The notes beneath the pieces were generated by a model. It had not been told where the DNA came from. It saw only the letters and a list, made by a program, of their open reading frames with translations, and did not search any database. From Homalodisca vitripennis (Eukaryota; Arthropoda; Insecta; Hemiptera; Cicadellidae), in contig NC_060215.1 in assembly GCF_021130785.1 (NCBI RefSeq), positions 117,886,501 through 117,950,500 of the forward strand: a stretch of 64,000 nucleotides of DNA, read 5' to 3'. Of the stretch, positions 37,001 to 52,400 are shown one piece after another. Within the stretch, counting starts at the first letter, position 1. Each line of letters opens with the position of its first letter. The position numbers and the translations under genes are program-made.

Positions 37001-40000
37001 TTGAGAAATCCACTTCTAAATCTGAAATAGTGAATTGTTGATCTACACAAATTTGTCGTCAACTTCATTGACCAAATCATCTGAAATTACTGATGGTCAA
37101 CCAGAGCGTGGTTCATCATACACATTTACCTGTCCTTCATTAAAAGCTTTCACCCACTTGCGCACTTTACTGTCACTCATTACGTTAGGACTGTAAACTT
37201 CAGTAATCTGCTGATGAGTTTCCGCCGCTGAAATGTTTCTTGCAGACTAAAACTATATCACTGCCCTTACTTGACAATCGGCAGGCTGATCAATTGTCTT
37301 AAACATTGTGAACTGACACTATAAACAGCACACAGCAACAGTAACAACGCTAATGGCGGCCCTTGACGCGCAAGGCATACCGGGAGTCAGTGTGTATGTG
37401 TGTTGTGTTCTGGGTGCCAAATTCAAATAGTTATGGCGAATCGGATGTTACTTTTGGAATAACCCTCGTATATAGTTAACAAATATAGTAGCCCCTAATT
37501 GCATTTCACTCTGTCCTTCTCTGATTGCAACTAGTAGCTGAACAGTTGACAAGTTTACCAAATTAAGTTCATCTTGGTTTTCAATTGTCTTATTTATTTT
37601 TCAGTAGTAATCTTTCGTTTCTTAAGATTCACTTCAATATAAAAATCCTTCATTACAGTAGTAATCAAGTTTTGAAGGTTACATTTATTGTTTATTATTG
37701 AAAAATAACATTAAAATTAAACATAACAATGAATTAATATAATTAATTTATCAAATAATTTCTTTTTTGTCAGTTATATTTTATGTGTAATGGCATTGTA
37801 GATTACTGTTGGAATGGTGGATTTAGTGATGTTTGAAGTGAACAAGAATTTTTTTTAAAGCTGACCTGACAAGGATATGTCATAAATACTAATTTAATAT
37901 TGTAATAACTTAAGTTTTAGCATAATGACATTTGCCTATATGTTTTTTGTATTTTGGGTAATAAGGCAATAAATATATTAATTGAATTGTGCTCTTCAAA
38001 TTTAGTGGATATAGAGTGTTTGTAGTGAGTTACCTTAATTGACATTTTAACCAATTTGAACTATTTTATAATTATAATTGCTCATTATAATTGAGAAGGA
38101 ACATGTAGTTAAGTGTGATCAAATTTACACATTTTACACAGTACATATTTAATTTTCAGACACAGAAACACACTTAAACTAATACAAGGTGAATGTTAAG
38201 TGTTTAATTTTCAGACACAGAAACACACTTAAACTAATACAAGGTGAATGTTAAGTGTTTGTGTTCAAACTACTTAGTCTTAGCAAAAAAATGAAATAAA
38301 AATATATTTTCCTCTCTCGTTCACTGTACATGGTTGTTACTTGGTTTTGTCAAGTATTTGTTGGTATTTTAACTTATGAAATTATATTTTAAGTCCACAC
38401 AACATTTTACATAAAAATAGGGGAAAAATAATTATTTTTAAATAAGTTTAATGCAAACAAAAATGAAATGATGAAAATTTTAAGCTTTTTTTAATAGTAA
38501 CAAGGAATAAAGGCAGAGGAATTTCATATTGTATATTCTAAAGAGAATTTAAATTAAAAAAAAATACTTACCCTTTTTTAACTTTTAAAATTACATTTTG
38601 CAAATTTACCCCCGTTCTCATCAATGGGCTGATACATTATCTATCTTGGAAAAAATGCTTAATGTAAGTTATTACTGTGCAAGAGAAGTACCCAAAATAT
38701 TTTCTTTGTTTAATTTAAGGCAAAAATCTTAGTTAATTGGAATTGCGTATTGATAAAGTATTCTTTTTATTTTGATTTAGTTATTTACCCAAGATACCCA
38801 ACATATTTTTATATGCACAATTAACCAAAAATACAAACCCCCCAGAGGTTTGTCTGCACTTAAAACTTAACAATATTGTTTACATTCACTTCTTACACAA
38901 GGATGTTCATACATTTTTTTAATTCTTGCTTTTTAGAACTATATACATAATTTGTGAGCTTAAAAATTCTAAATCACTGTTTAATATAATACTTCTAGGA
39001 AAAATATTTTTAAGAGATTCAATTTGCAAATGTCCTATTCTTTGAGGTGGCAAGTAGAATTACCCCAGGCTCTCAATCCATACCTGACAACTTATTCAAA
39101 CCAGGCTATATAAGTTACAAGTAAAACATTGTTGGCAGTAAGTTTTTTAAGTGGTGTTAATTATATGAACAAATTCGTATTTTTTTTTATAACATCATCT
39201 ATGTGCTTATCCCATTTTAGTATGTGGTCTACCAGTAGTAATGTTATTCCCAGTATGCAAGCAGTTATCATGTTGTTTAATGTGTACTGTTTTGCAATCA
39301 TAAGCTGGCGAATGTACGTGCATGACACCATCTAACCATGTTGTTGTTGAAATCATGCTTCATATCACTTGCTCCTTCACAAATATTTTTGTGATAGGTA
39401 ATTATTGTGTATCATCTGCATACATGTATATTTTGCCCTTTGTGATTTGCGTAGCCAGTGAGTTAACATATAATATATAGAATTGTTCCAAGAACACTGC
39501 CTTCAGGAACGCCTGAGTCAATGCTATGCTCTCCCATTGTAAAATCCTCTATTTTAACAATAAATTTTCTGTTTTGTAAATGGTTTTTGAATCAATCAAG
39601 AAATTTGTTCTTTATTCAAAATTTTTCAAGCGATTCAATAATTCTATCATACAGGAGAACGTCAAACGCTTAAGAAAAATCGATGAACGTTATCAATATT
39701 TGATTTCTTACATCCAGTTAACTATTTAGATGATTAGAGAACTCTTAAAGAAGTGTTTCAGTACCTTCATTCTTTTGAAACTCATATTGACAATAATAAA
39801 TTATATTATTATTTTCTAAGTAGGTAGTGGGAGGTATAGATACGTAATGTTCCATTATTTCATCCACTACTGACAAGATCGGTATGGGGCGATAGTTTTG
39901 AAAAGGACCATGGCTTCCTCCCTTGTATATAGGCCTAACTATAACAGTTTTCAATTTTTCAGGGACTATCTAAATCCTTCTTATTTGGAAGTCAAAAGAC

Positions 40001-40374
40001 ATTGTATCAATTTTGTTTGTTAAGAATGAAATATTGTTGATTTTTCCAGTGCGATATTTCCTAAAGGCTATTATTATGGGCCCGCCCAAGTAGTGATAAC
40101 ACCACATCCAAGTAGTCACACCACCTATGACATTCGTATAGAGGCTATTCAGATGGTGTATAGAACTGATTTCAGGGATCATTATGGTTGTTTGTTCAAG
40201 GCTCAAATGCTCAAAATTATGACAGTTAATTAGATTTGCCTCATTTATATAAGAACTAACATCAATGAATTTACCACATGGGAGGATGTTCGTAACAACA
40301 ATACACAAAATAAAATGATATACTTGTAAATACAATATACAAACCAAGAAATTCATCCAAAATCAAATGCCTAT

Positions 40375-40413
<39 letters not shown>

Positions 40414-43400
40414 TAAATTGTATAATTTGTTGGTTGAAAATCCATGTTATGAAAAGACTAAGATTATTGAATAGAGCAGGTATATTTTAGCCCAGATGAC
40501 ACTATAATATATTTATATTTGGTTAATGAAAATTATGTTATGAAACCTATAGCTACTATACATTATGTTACATAGTAAATTGTCAATACATTCAATAAAT
40601 GTTCTTAACTTCATACAAAGAATTTGGAGCTTTGATCTTTAACAGTGTGTACTTTTAACTGTTATGGTCTTCAGAACCTATTGTGTTGGTTGTGAGAACC
40701 CTTATGTATTATCAATAGTTACAACAAACTCGATGTTGTGATGTATTTTCATGTTTATTTTCTAAAATCTTTAATAAACATTCTGCTTGTGCAGGTATAT
40801 TAGCCCGTCTTACTGAGGGAGACATGGCAGACATGAAAGATCGTAAATATGACATGATTCAAGTGGTGGTCTGCAACCTCTATCCATTCACCCAGACTGT
40901 CACCAACCCTTCTGCTAAGAAACACGATATAATAGAAAACATCGACATAGGTGAGTCTTAGTTATTGTGCACTTCTACTTATATTATAGACATTTTTATA
41001 ATTTTCTAATTTGGGTAACAATGCAGGGAGGTAAAAGGATCAGCAAAATATATATAGCTAAACTATCCTGCTATTTGCAAAACGAGGAAAAATTTCTAGG
41101 AGCCACAAGGACATCAGAGAACAGGAGTCCTCAAATCTCATTGATTACTGCAAAAGTCTCAGATTTTTAGGGTTAGTAAGAAGTAAGAGAGGTGCAAAGG
41201 TCCTTTCAGGACTAAGTGCAGAGTTGTGGTGTCTCTTTAGTACTTTACTATTGTGGGTGTATAATATAAAAGGGACATCGATAAAGACATCGTGCAGGGC
41301 TAGACACGTTACCCGTGCACGATAAGGCAGTGGAGTGACCATAATCCTTAATTACACCCATTCTCCTGCCAGCCTTGATAAATGAAATAATATATTAAAT
41401 AAAAGAACCAAAGGGTTTTAGACCCTTAATTCAATTAAACCGGACAAAATAAGATTACACACACATACCAACAGCACTCCCATCCCCAATCGTGTTAAAA
41501 CCCGTACCTACATATTTTAATTTAGAAAGCCAATTCACCCCTTATAATTTCTGACACCTACCCCCTCCCTATTAATTAAATTATTTTACAATACTACTTA
41601 TATCTAAAATGCAAATAATTAAGGTGACTTGCGGTATCCTTGTCCTTCGAAATGATAAACCCTAGTCGATTACTCCCTCGCGACTGCCCGCTCTGGTCCC
41701 TTCCCCAGATCTCCTTATCAGTCCGACGAACCAGTCAATGATCCACAGTTAAGCCAGCTACCTTATCAACAACTGATAAGTCGGGTTCCAACTGTGGATC
41801 AGATCCTCTGATATAAGTGGTGATTAGTCACCACAGAAACTAAAGCTTTCTCCCTCATTAAAAAAAAGTTGGGTAGCCAGTAATTGATCAACATATCTGA
41901 CAATAATTCTTTACTGTAGGCATAAGTGTGCTAAGTATATTTTGCAGATCAGCATAATTACGTTACAGGGAGGCATTCCTTGTAAATTACTAATTGTATT
42001 TCAATTCCTTGTGAAGATCTGTGAGGGGAATTTTTGTGGCTGGTTACAACCTATGCACAAGAGCTAACCTGTAAGGCTTACTGTGTTACCATTATTGCCA
42101 TACATAATACCACCTCCAGATGCTCCTCTCCACTGATGCTACAGCCTAATTCTGTGACTGTACTAATGGTGTAATTCAATGGATATGATATTTGTTAATA
42201 TTTGACTTTCTCTAATTTTATTTCATTTTCAACAGGTTGGATAATGGCTCTGAAAGTTCAGGTATACTGAGCCAGAAAGGGTAAGGTAAATTAATAGGGA
42301 AGCAATGGAATTAATCTAAATGGAGCGCTGGAAAAGTTAAATGTAATGATAAATCAGAATGTACACAAATGTCTCACTATTTTGTGTTACGTAGTATTAC
42401 CGTGTTAGTGTTTATTAAGAGTTGTGACATTGTAATACATTTATCAGAGCTCCATTTAAACGAGTCTTCTCAATCTTCTTAACTGGTTTCAGGTTTAGAA
42501 ACATGAACTAAAATTAGGATGCACTATAGATTGAATTTTTCAATTTGAATGTGGTGATTCATTGCAGGAGGTGTAACGCTGCTTCGAGCTGCAGCCAAGA
42601 ATCATGAGAGGGTCACTGTCATATGTGATCCTAAAGATTATGTGAGCATTCTTAAAGAAATGGAGGCTTCTTCTGATCACAATACATCTGTGGAAACTCG
42701 GTAAGAGAATAACTAACAGAGTTTAACCCAATGTTAGCTTATACTGCAGGCTATGGGTATAATGCCATTTTTTCAAAAAAGGTGATAGGCTCAGTGTAAA
42801 TAATTACCGTCCGATTGCTCTTGTGCCAGTAATATCCAAGCTGATAGAGTCCATTGTTAAGGATCAGTTAGAAACCTATTTTGAAACAAACCATTTTCTT
42901 ACTTTTGCTCAGTTTGGATTTAGAAGAGGATTATCTACCATTAAGGTGGTAGAAAATCTAGTTTTCAATGTTATGGAGGGTTTTGAACACAACGAAGAAA
43001 CTAGAACATTACTTTTAGACCTTAGTAAAGCTTTTGACCTTGTTCCGCATAAAGAACTTCTAGAAAAGCTTAATTTCTATGGCTTGGAGAATGTTGAATT
43101 ATCTTTTATGAAATCTTATTTGGTATACAGGTCACAATTTGTAAAACTTGGAGACCAAAGATCGGACCTGAGGATGGTGACGAGGGGGGTTCCACACAGG
43201 GCTCTGTCCTTGGTCCCTTCCTTTTCATAATTTTTGTAAATGACTTACCTAATTTTCTTCCAGAAAAGTGCCTTCTTTATGCCGATGATACCACACTTTA
43301 TACATCTAGTCCTGATCGAGAACGTAATGAATTGGTCATTAATTATATGAAGGAGCGTTGTGATCTTTGGTTTTCATCCAATAAGCTTATCTTAAATAAT

Positions 43401-46400
43401 GATAAAACTGAAGAAATCATCTTTAGTTTAAGTAAATCTACTCTTCATAAGACAGTTAAACTTCTTGGAATTAATTTGGATTCGAAATTGATGTGGGACA
43501 TTCATACAAAGCATTTATGTACTTGCCTTTCTAGAGTTTTATTTCTGATCCGTAAATTAAAAATGTGTACTCATTTAGATTTAGTGACCGAAGCTTATTA
43601 TGCATTTTTTCATTCACGTTTACTTTATGGTATTACTCTTTGGGGTAATTCCAGTGGAGCTCAAGAAGTTTACATGTGGCAAAAAAAAAGTGGTCAGGTG
43701 TATAAAAGGTCTGGGGGATAGAGATTCATGTCGAACTATAATTCCTGAGCTTAAAATACTCGCATTACCTAGTCTATTTATCTTCTACAGTCTCACCCAT
43801 GTCAAGGAAAACTTAAATAGTTTTGTTTCAAGAGGTTCAATCCACTTTTACAATACCAGAGGTCAAGATCTATTGGATGTAAGATATGCTAGACTGAGTA
43901 AAACCCAAAAGTCTTTTAGCTTTGTTTGTATAAAACTTTTTAATAAATTGCCCTTGAACATTAGAAATCTTCCAATTAACGCTTTTAAAACAAAAATTAA
44001 AAATTGGCTGATTAGTCAAGCATTTTATAGTGTAACTGAATTTGAAAATGGGAATTTCTATTCTATAAAATTTTAATCCAAGATATTATGTAAATATGTG
44101 TTTTTTACTTGAATCTTTGTATTTATTTGTGTGTTTAATTTATTTATAGGTTTTATTCATTTATATGTTTTTAACTTATTACACTTATTGTTATACATTT
44201 TAAATGCAGATTTACCTTATCTTATTCACTTTTGTTGACTATAGATGTATTCTATTTGACCCGAAAAATTGGCTGATTAGTCAAGCATTTTATAGTGTAG
44301 CTGAATTTGAAAATGGGAATTTCTATTCTATAAAATTGTAGTCCAAGATATTATGTAAATATGTGTTTTTTACTTGAATCTTTGTATTTATTTGTGTGTT
44401 TAATTTATTTATAGGTTTTATTCATTTATATGTTTTTAACTTATTACACTTATTGTTATACATTTTAAATGTAGACTTACCATATCTTATTCACTTTTGT
44501 TGACTACAGATCTATTCTATTTGACCCATATAATTTGACATGTAACCTTTAATATCTAAGATTACACTAAGGCTGTGTAAGTTTGACTATGTCTATTGCA
44601 ACTACTGTTGATTAATGACAATAAACATATTTCATTTCATTTTACTCTAGGGAAGTTATAGCATGACCGGTGGGATGCGCGTGAGGAGTGGAGGAGTTGA
44701 GCGCGTGGGGGCACAATCTAAAGTAGGGGAGTGAATACGGTGCTACTAACCCTACTGAGAGTTTTCGGCTCCCGGCTCATAGTGGTGGCGGGAGCCGAAT
44801 ATTGTAGTGTATGCCAACATTTCTAGACCCTTATGTTCTTACCACGGTGGTCTTTTATGATGAGCAGTTTAATATAGGAGACCTTGAGAATATTTGAACA
44901 TTTCTACTCTTTTGAAGTTACGGCGACGGACTTGTATGATGGGGAATTCAATACAGGAAATCTTGGAAATATTGGGACCGGATGTACGTGATCTTAACAA
45001 TGACTATGTTCTGCCGAAATTGTGTTCATAGCTCACCCTTCTTAATGAGTTCGCAGTAGAGATACCTGGTGGTAAGAAAGGGTTCTCATAAATTGGGAAA
45101 GGGTAGGAATTTATATTATTCTTGATCTCCAACGACAACAGTTCGGAATTGTAATTGTTACGCTTTGTTAGCCATTAAAATTCAATTTATCATATACTAA
45201 CCGTGTAAGCTTCAGGATTTACGATAGTAGATACAATTATACACTACAAAATTTTAAACTGACATAGCCTAGCTGCTAAATTAAAAATTAATATAAAACT
45301 GGTTAAACTAATTTGTCAATATACACAGTAGAATAAGAAAAAACTCAGTTTTATCTACCAACTTGTATCAAGTTAATTTAATGATGTATACTTAAAATAA
45401 CAATAACGCCAACGATCCACACGCAGTAGTTAACATAACAAAACCCCGTTGTCGATGAAAATTATTTATTGTTCTTCGAACTACACCCAAATCAAAATTG
45501 TCCAGATTACTTTTAGTATGTTTGCGTTTTCTTACTTTGTTGGGCGTACTAAAAGAATTGCCAATTGGACTTATTTTTGTTCCTCCTTCAAAATTCGTCT
45601 CAGCGTACTTTCAGAAATTCCAGTTGCCTCTACGACACGCTGTTGAACTTTCTTCAAATTTATAAGTGTGTTGGTTTCTGCTTCCCGTTTCATAAAATAG
45701 GAAGCACTTCTCTTGCTTGGCCGTGTATAACCTTTCTACCTCCAATTTTACTTTTTACATTATGATCCATCTCAAACTCTTTACTTAAAACGTAATGAGC
45801 ACAACGCAATTAATTCACAAATTGTATTACAACTTGTGTATTGGCACAAGCGAATGTTTTTTGGGCGGCACGTATAGAAGACTGGAGACCGAAGTTCACA
45901 AGGCTAAATACGGCAACAGACTGAGCCGCTCCACCCCCCACCACTTTAGTTCCGTCTTTGCCTACGGCGCATCTCGAAGTCACCGGTCATGCTATAAATT
46001 CTCTACTATATTTCATTTCATTTCATTTAATTAACTGAAGTTTTAAGGAAGTCTGTTTTACTAAAGAGAAGAATAATTCGTTTTAATAGATGTTGGAAGA
46101 AAATATTTCATAAACAACAAATTATTATTCATGGGAGATTATGCCTTTCAGATGATAGTGATGGTAATATAAAATAAATCATAAAGTTTTTTGAAATTAA
46201 TATTGTAACATTAATGATAAGGGTATTACATTTTCAAGAGCTCCCTAATGTGTAAGCTGGATGACTTAGCATACATCTTTTTGTCCTGTTTTTGAAACAT
46301 TGTTACCTTGGACTTGTAGTACCAAATTGATATAACATTTTCATTGTTGTTTCCAGTTTACAATTTTGTTAATTTGTTTCTTATTTAATTCATAATATTT

Positions 46401-49400
46401 GTAATTATTCACATGATTAGGTTTTAGTAGACCTTCAACCTGTTGCTCTGTACAATTGGGAAGACAAGCAAATAGTTAGTTTTGTTTATATATTTTCGTC
46501 CTAATCCAGCAATATTTATTATTCGAAATCTCTCAATTGATCTAGAAGATTCTAGAAGATATCAGAAAGTAAGAATCTCTGTTACAAAACTTGATTTCAG
46601 ATTTAAAAAACGTAATTTGATCTAATGTTTCAGGGTTAAATACATACCTACATTTAAATACATACTTACATTTAAATACATACTTATTATTTTTCAATTC
46701 CCACCTATATAATATGATATGCTGAAACTTATATTTGTTTATACTGATTATAGTAAACCAATTTCATCTGAGCTGTTGTAGGCAATGGATCATATTATAA
46801 TACAATATGGTTCATAGAGTATTAGTTACATTTTATACACTCATTTACCTGAGGTTAATTATACAATACACACATACTCATTGCTACGCACTCTGGTTAG
46901 TCAAGGGATAAAACCCAGTATTGTTTCTTTGTTTGGAAAACTGAGTGTGTCTTTAAGAAAATGTATATTGCTGTGTTATAATCAAAATTAATTTTGATTT
47001 GTTCTTTATATCTAGTTAACCATTTTACACAAAGGAGGACTGTTTTGAGGTAACTTAGCCAGTTTGCATGCCTCTCTGTTTTGTGCTTTTTCCAAGTAGT
47101 TCTCTATTTTATAAATCTTACTTAATTGTAAGAAGTGATTTTCAGTTAAAACAGTCACTGGGCCCAGTGTACCTGTTATGTATTCATAAAATAAATAAAT
47201 AAATTTGTTAATAGTAGGTTATTTGTGTGCTGCACAGTTTTATTATACGAGGCGTGTTCAGAAAGTAAGTACTGTTTCATTCTACTGCCGCCTTAGCACT
47301 GCAATCAGTGTTCTGCCATGCGCACTGGTTGTCCTTGTTCACTGTATATCGACTCACGCCATTTTAGTTGTTCTACGTAGTGTTTTCAGTTTCCTCTGAA
47401 CGTTTAAAATGGTTAAGACAATTAGTGATCCCGCCGATTGTGAGATTCGTTCTGTAATAAGATTTTTTAAAGCAAGGACCGTGAAACTGGCTGAAATTTA
47501 TTGTCAACTTCGAGATGTTTACAGGAAGACGTGATGAGTGAAGGAATGGTTTGAATGTTCAATGGCGGTTGAACAAATAATATATGCATGGTGAGAATCG
47601 GAGCGGTCGGCATTCTCTTGTCACCGATGATTTGGTAAGGGCAGTTGACTAAATAATCTAAGAGAACAGATGCTTCACTATGACAATGCTATCTGACGAT
47701 TTCCAACAAATTTGAAGCACTCTTTTGTACAAAATTGTTACGGACCACTTAGATTATCGCAAGCTGTGTCCCCGACGGGTTAAAAAAATGCTCACTGACG
47801 TGCGCAATACCAAGAGACTCGGAAGTGCTTTGACTTTTCTCACACAGTACAGTGATGATGGTGAGGATTAAAAAAAAAAAAAAAATTGTGACAGGTGATG
47901 AAACTTGAGTCCATCATGTCACACCAGAATCCAAACAGCAGTGAATGGAGTGGCGACTCACGCAATCCCTGAAGAAACAAAAATTTTAGACGACAATGTT
48001 TGCACAAAACGTTATGTGCACTGTCTTTTTAGATTGGAAAGGTGTTTTGCTGATTGATTTTTTCCCAAGAGGTGAAACCGTTAACACGGCAAGGTATTGT
48101 GAAACCTTTAGAAAACTAAGGTGGGCAATTCAAAACAAACAGAGAGGAATACTCAGTAAAGGGATTGTGTTGCTCCATGACAATGCTCGGCCCCATTCCG
48201 CTAGTGAAACTCAAACATTGGTTTGACAATTTAGTTGGGAGCAGTTTGATCACCTGCCCTACAGCCCGGACTTGGCACCGTCTGACTACCATTTGTTCCT
48301 GCACATGAAGCGTGAGATAGGCGGCTAACGTTTTGAAACTGACAAAGTGAAAACTTCTGTGATGTGATGGCTACACTTGTTGGCGGGAACCTTCTACGAA
48401 GATGGTATAGACAAATTGATGATCACCGCTACAAGTGCTTGAACATCGGTGGAAACTATGTCAAAAAATAGTTTAAGGTGTGGGCTTTCATGTAGAAATA
48501 AAATTGCGTTGAAAAAAAATTGTTTTACTTGTTTTTTTTTTTTTACGATACTTTCTGAACACGCCCTGTGAGAATGTTTTGTAATTAAATAACAATATTT
48601 ATCTAGTTTTATCTTTGAAATGAATGAAAATAATCTTTATTCATGATTTGTATGCACATACAAAGAATGATGTCAGTATTATACAGGGTGGCGCATATGT
48701 CAGTTTCCCCATGAATTGGGGTATTTTGTTTTGATAGATTGGTAACAATTTTAAGTTGGCAGCAACGCGGAGTAAATTCATTGTTGTCTGTTCCAGTGGC
48801 TTATGTAAAGTGACGCTCTTTGCACATGTTATTTGTTTGTGTGTTTTAAAAATGTTTACAACCCAACAATGAGTTTACATCCTTCAGTTGTGATGGGAGC
48901 ATTAATAAAAATACTGCTATAATATAATTGAAGAATTTAGTGGTAAATATCCAAGTGTTGTGATACCCACTCAACAGTATATACGGAAGTTAAATAAGAA
49001 ATTTGAAAACACAGGTAGCGTTTTAAATGCCCTGAAGTGTGGTCATCCACGGTCAATTTGCAACGAAGAAAACCTGCAGACAATCGCTCAAGCTTTTGTA
49101 GCCAGTCCCGGTAAATCAATTCGTAAGGTATCTGCTGAACTAGAAACATCAAGAAGAAGCGTTCAAAAGAAGCGATTGAAATTCTGTGAGTCAGTAATTA
49201 TCCGGGCAAAGGCTGATCAAAATTTTTTGTAATCAATTTTGTAGTGTGAGGCATGTTTCAAACTAAATGGACGCGTTAATCGGCATAACTGCATGTACTG
49301 GTCGGATGTAAATCCTCATAACATAATCCAAGCAGAACTCAATGTGCCTGGTGTTATGGTATGGGGAGGTATTTCGAGTACTGCACTGATTGGTCCTTAT

Positions 49401-52400
49401 TTTCGTCAAGGAAATGTTAACTCAGAAAGTTACTAACAGTTGCTGCAAGAAGTAGTAGTTCCCAAGCTCAGAAACAGTCCTGTTTTCAATATTCATTCGC
49501 TCATCTGGCAACAAGATTGTGTCCTGGCACATTTCGGTATCCAAGTTCGAGATTTTTTAAATAACACATTTAATTAACGGATTGGTCGCTGTGGTACAAT
49601 CGATTGGCCTGCGCGCTCGCCAGACCTGACCCCATGTGATTTTTTAATGTGGGGTATTATAAAGGAGACTGGGGTATTATAAAACCACAAAGTCTTGACG
49701 AACTTGGAAACCTAATTAGAAATGCATTTGAATTTGTTAATAATGATAAACCTTTATTGCTAAAAATTTGTGATTCTGTTCTCAGTCGTTGTATGAAGTG
49801 TATACAAAATCAAGGTGGACATTTCGAACAACTGCTGTAACATTGTATGGTAATATGTAAGTAATGTTATATAATGAATTTGTTTTCTTGCCTAAAAGTG
49901 TTGTATTCAATTAACCTATAACGCCTTTAAATTTCTCTTCTAGGAAAACTGACATTGTGCCACCCTGTATTTATATAACTTAATTAAATCAATAGTTGTA
50001 TCGTGTATATTATTTTAGTGTAATAGTGAACAGTTCATAACAATATACAAAAGTTAGAATTGACAAAACCATACAAATACACATAACACATGTATACAAG
50101 TAATTTTGTGTATGTAATTTTAAAACTTATTAGTAAAAAAATGTATTTGTCGAATTGAGAGGTTTTGACATAATATACTTTCTAAATTTTGTATCTTATT
50201 TGTTACTCTACAACCACTTAAATTTAAATTTTACCACTCAAATTAATAGGTAGCCTATTAAACACTTAATACCCATACACATTGTCTTTGTTCAAATAGT
50301 GTTAACCTATGGGCATGTATGCCCAAGTTACCTCTGTGTGTGGTTGAGTATTGATGGCAATCACCTAACAGTGAGTCAGAGGTCAAATTTTTAAATGTTT
50401 ACAATTTGGTATTTTATAACCTGTAAGAAGATTTGTTTAATATACAATAGGAATTCACACATTTTGTGAATTTAATTAAGATTGTGTAGTACCAAATGTG
50501 TTAATTTAATTAGATATTATTATTGTGAAATCAACCCAAATAGTTAAGTGGCTAAATAATTGGTCAAATCTACAAATTCGAAAATATATTTACTCTATCC
50601 TGTCTTTTTGTAAAGTTAACGAATTGCCTATCAGAAATAGTTCACTGATTACTGATAAAAACTAAGAAATATCTTACTTTGATTTTAGAAACAAGTTGGC
50701 GCTTAAGGCGTTTACCCACACCTCTGATTATGATCTGGCTATCACAGACTATTTTCGTAAGGAGTACAGTGCTGGGGAATCTCAGCTCAGCCTGCGTTAC
50801 GGCATGAACCCTCATCAGAAACCGGCCCAGTTATTCACGACTCTGGACAAGCTACCTCTCAAAGGTAAGTAGGCTGTACAATTATGTAGGTAGGAGAGTT
50901 ATGCAAGTTTGGTTCAAATGATGACATTGATTTTGAAAAAATGAACTTTAGATTGAAGAATAATGCTGGTATATTGCAGAATTTTTTTGTATTCTTGAAA
51001 TTCATTTTTTTTATTTTATATACATATAATTGTATAATGAATGTAGAAAAACTTGGTGCAAGTTAGGAAATTTCATTCTTCAATGCTAGTGACAATGGAA
51101 TATTAGTTACATGAGTACACAGAGAATTGATTTTGACAGAAAAATTACTGACATGTTTGCCTCAAACTATCCACACATTTAAACACTGAACAATTTTAGA
51201 ATGAAAATCTCTTTTCGTTTTCCAAAGAAGTGCCAAATGCTAAAGTATTTTTAATGCCAGAAGGTCAAAAGTACTGTGAAATAATAATAAAACAGTTTAT
51301 GTGTTGTATGAATTTTTACAAATCATTAACAATGTATTAATTTACAACTGAGAGCCAAGTCATTGATGTAACTCTAAATATTAACCCTTTGGATGCCAAC
51401 GTACCGGTATTACGGCCGTCGGCTACTCAATTGAAAATCGCCAACGGCCGTAATATAGGTACGTCACGTTTTTCACCTGTAATTTTCTTATAGTTCATCT
51501 TATTGCCGCGAAATTTTGACTAATCGATAGTCGAATAGTTGCTTTGCAACCACAAAGTAGTTAATTCGTTTATGGACTGTTTGTTTGGTCGTATTTGAGC
51601 TTCGCAGCTGTTGAATTGTTTGGTCGAGATTGAGGTTACGTTCGTGTTGCTATGCGTTGTTTACGTTTGTAATTCTCTCATTACTTTTGTTGTTAGGGCA
51701 TTTTTACTATGCCCCTTTTATTAGATTCATTGGTACTTTGGGATTATACAGACCACACCCAGACATGAATCGTTATTTGACATTTAGCTTCAACTGATTA
51801 ATAGATTAGCGTAGAACAATATTTCGTCGATATAAAACAGGAATTGTCTTATCGCAAACCCCCTCCCCATCCTCAGACAGTTGACATTTAGCTTCTACTG
51901 ATTACTAGATTAGCGTAGAACAATATTTCGTCAGTATAAAACAGGAATTGTCTTATCGCAAACCCCTCCCCATCCTCAGACAGAGGTCAAAGTCGAGCGG
52001 TGTAGTAGATAACGTGATTGCAGAGTCTCGCCGCCCGTTCGCTTTGTTGTATTTTCGTATTTTACCCCTACATTTCTCCAAACACAAAAATTCAACAAAA
52101 ACAAACATTACCCAAACAAGAACTAAACTCTTTATTGAAAAAAAAACACACAAAACTTGTCATTATTCTTGATCAAACTCCGCCACCCAAAATGCGAGTG
52201 CCTCCGGCCGAAGGTGCTTCCGAAGCTCGCGCTGATGTCAACGAAAGAAAAACATCCCTCGAGATAGTATCTATCAGTAAATATAATTCTAGAGGGGCTG
52301 ATCAGAAATATAAATTGAATTGTAATGGAAAGGCAATTATGTACCGTGCAAAAAAACTTAAATAATCATGTGATGCCTCGCGGCCTGCCGTAATCGGGAT

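Larger units (their letters stand above)
42757..44640 (+). mobile_element. 5'-truncated CR1/Jockey-group retrotransposon in ATIC intron 4
   Basis: It begins in the RT domain about 55 bp after the exon-4 donor, runs through RT and C-terminal region, and has an unusually duplicated 3' region. It ends AATAAACATATTTCATTTCA, a (TTTCA)n tail. A TIR transposon (44645-46007) sits in that tail, and more TTTCA units continue at 46010-46024. It is in the same orientation as ATIC. Confidence 0.88.

Noticed and set aside
41100..41342. Open frames on both strands in ATIC intron 3
   Set aside because: Neither strand gives a recognisable protein, and the frames are short.
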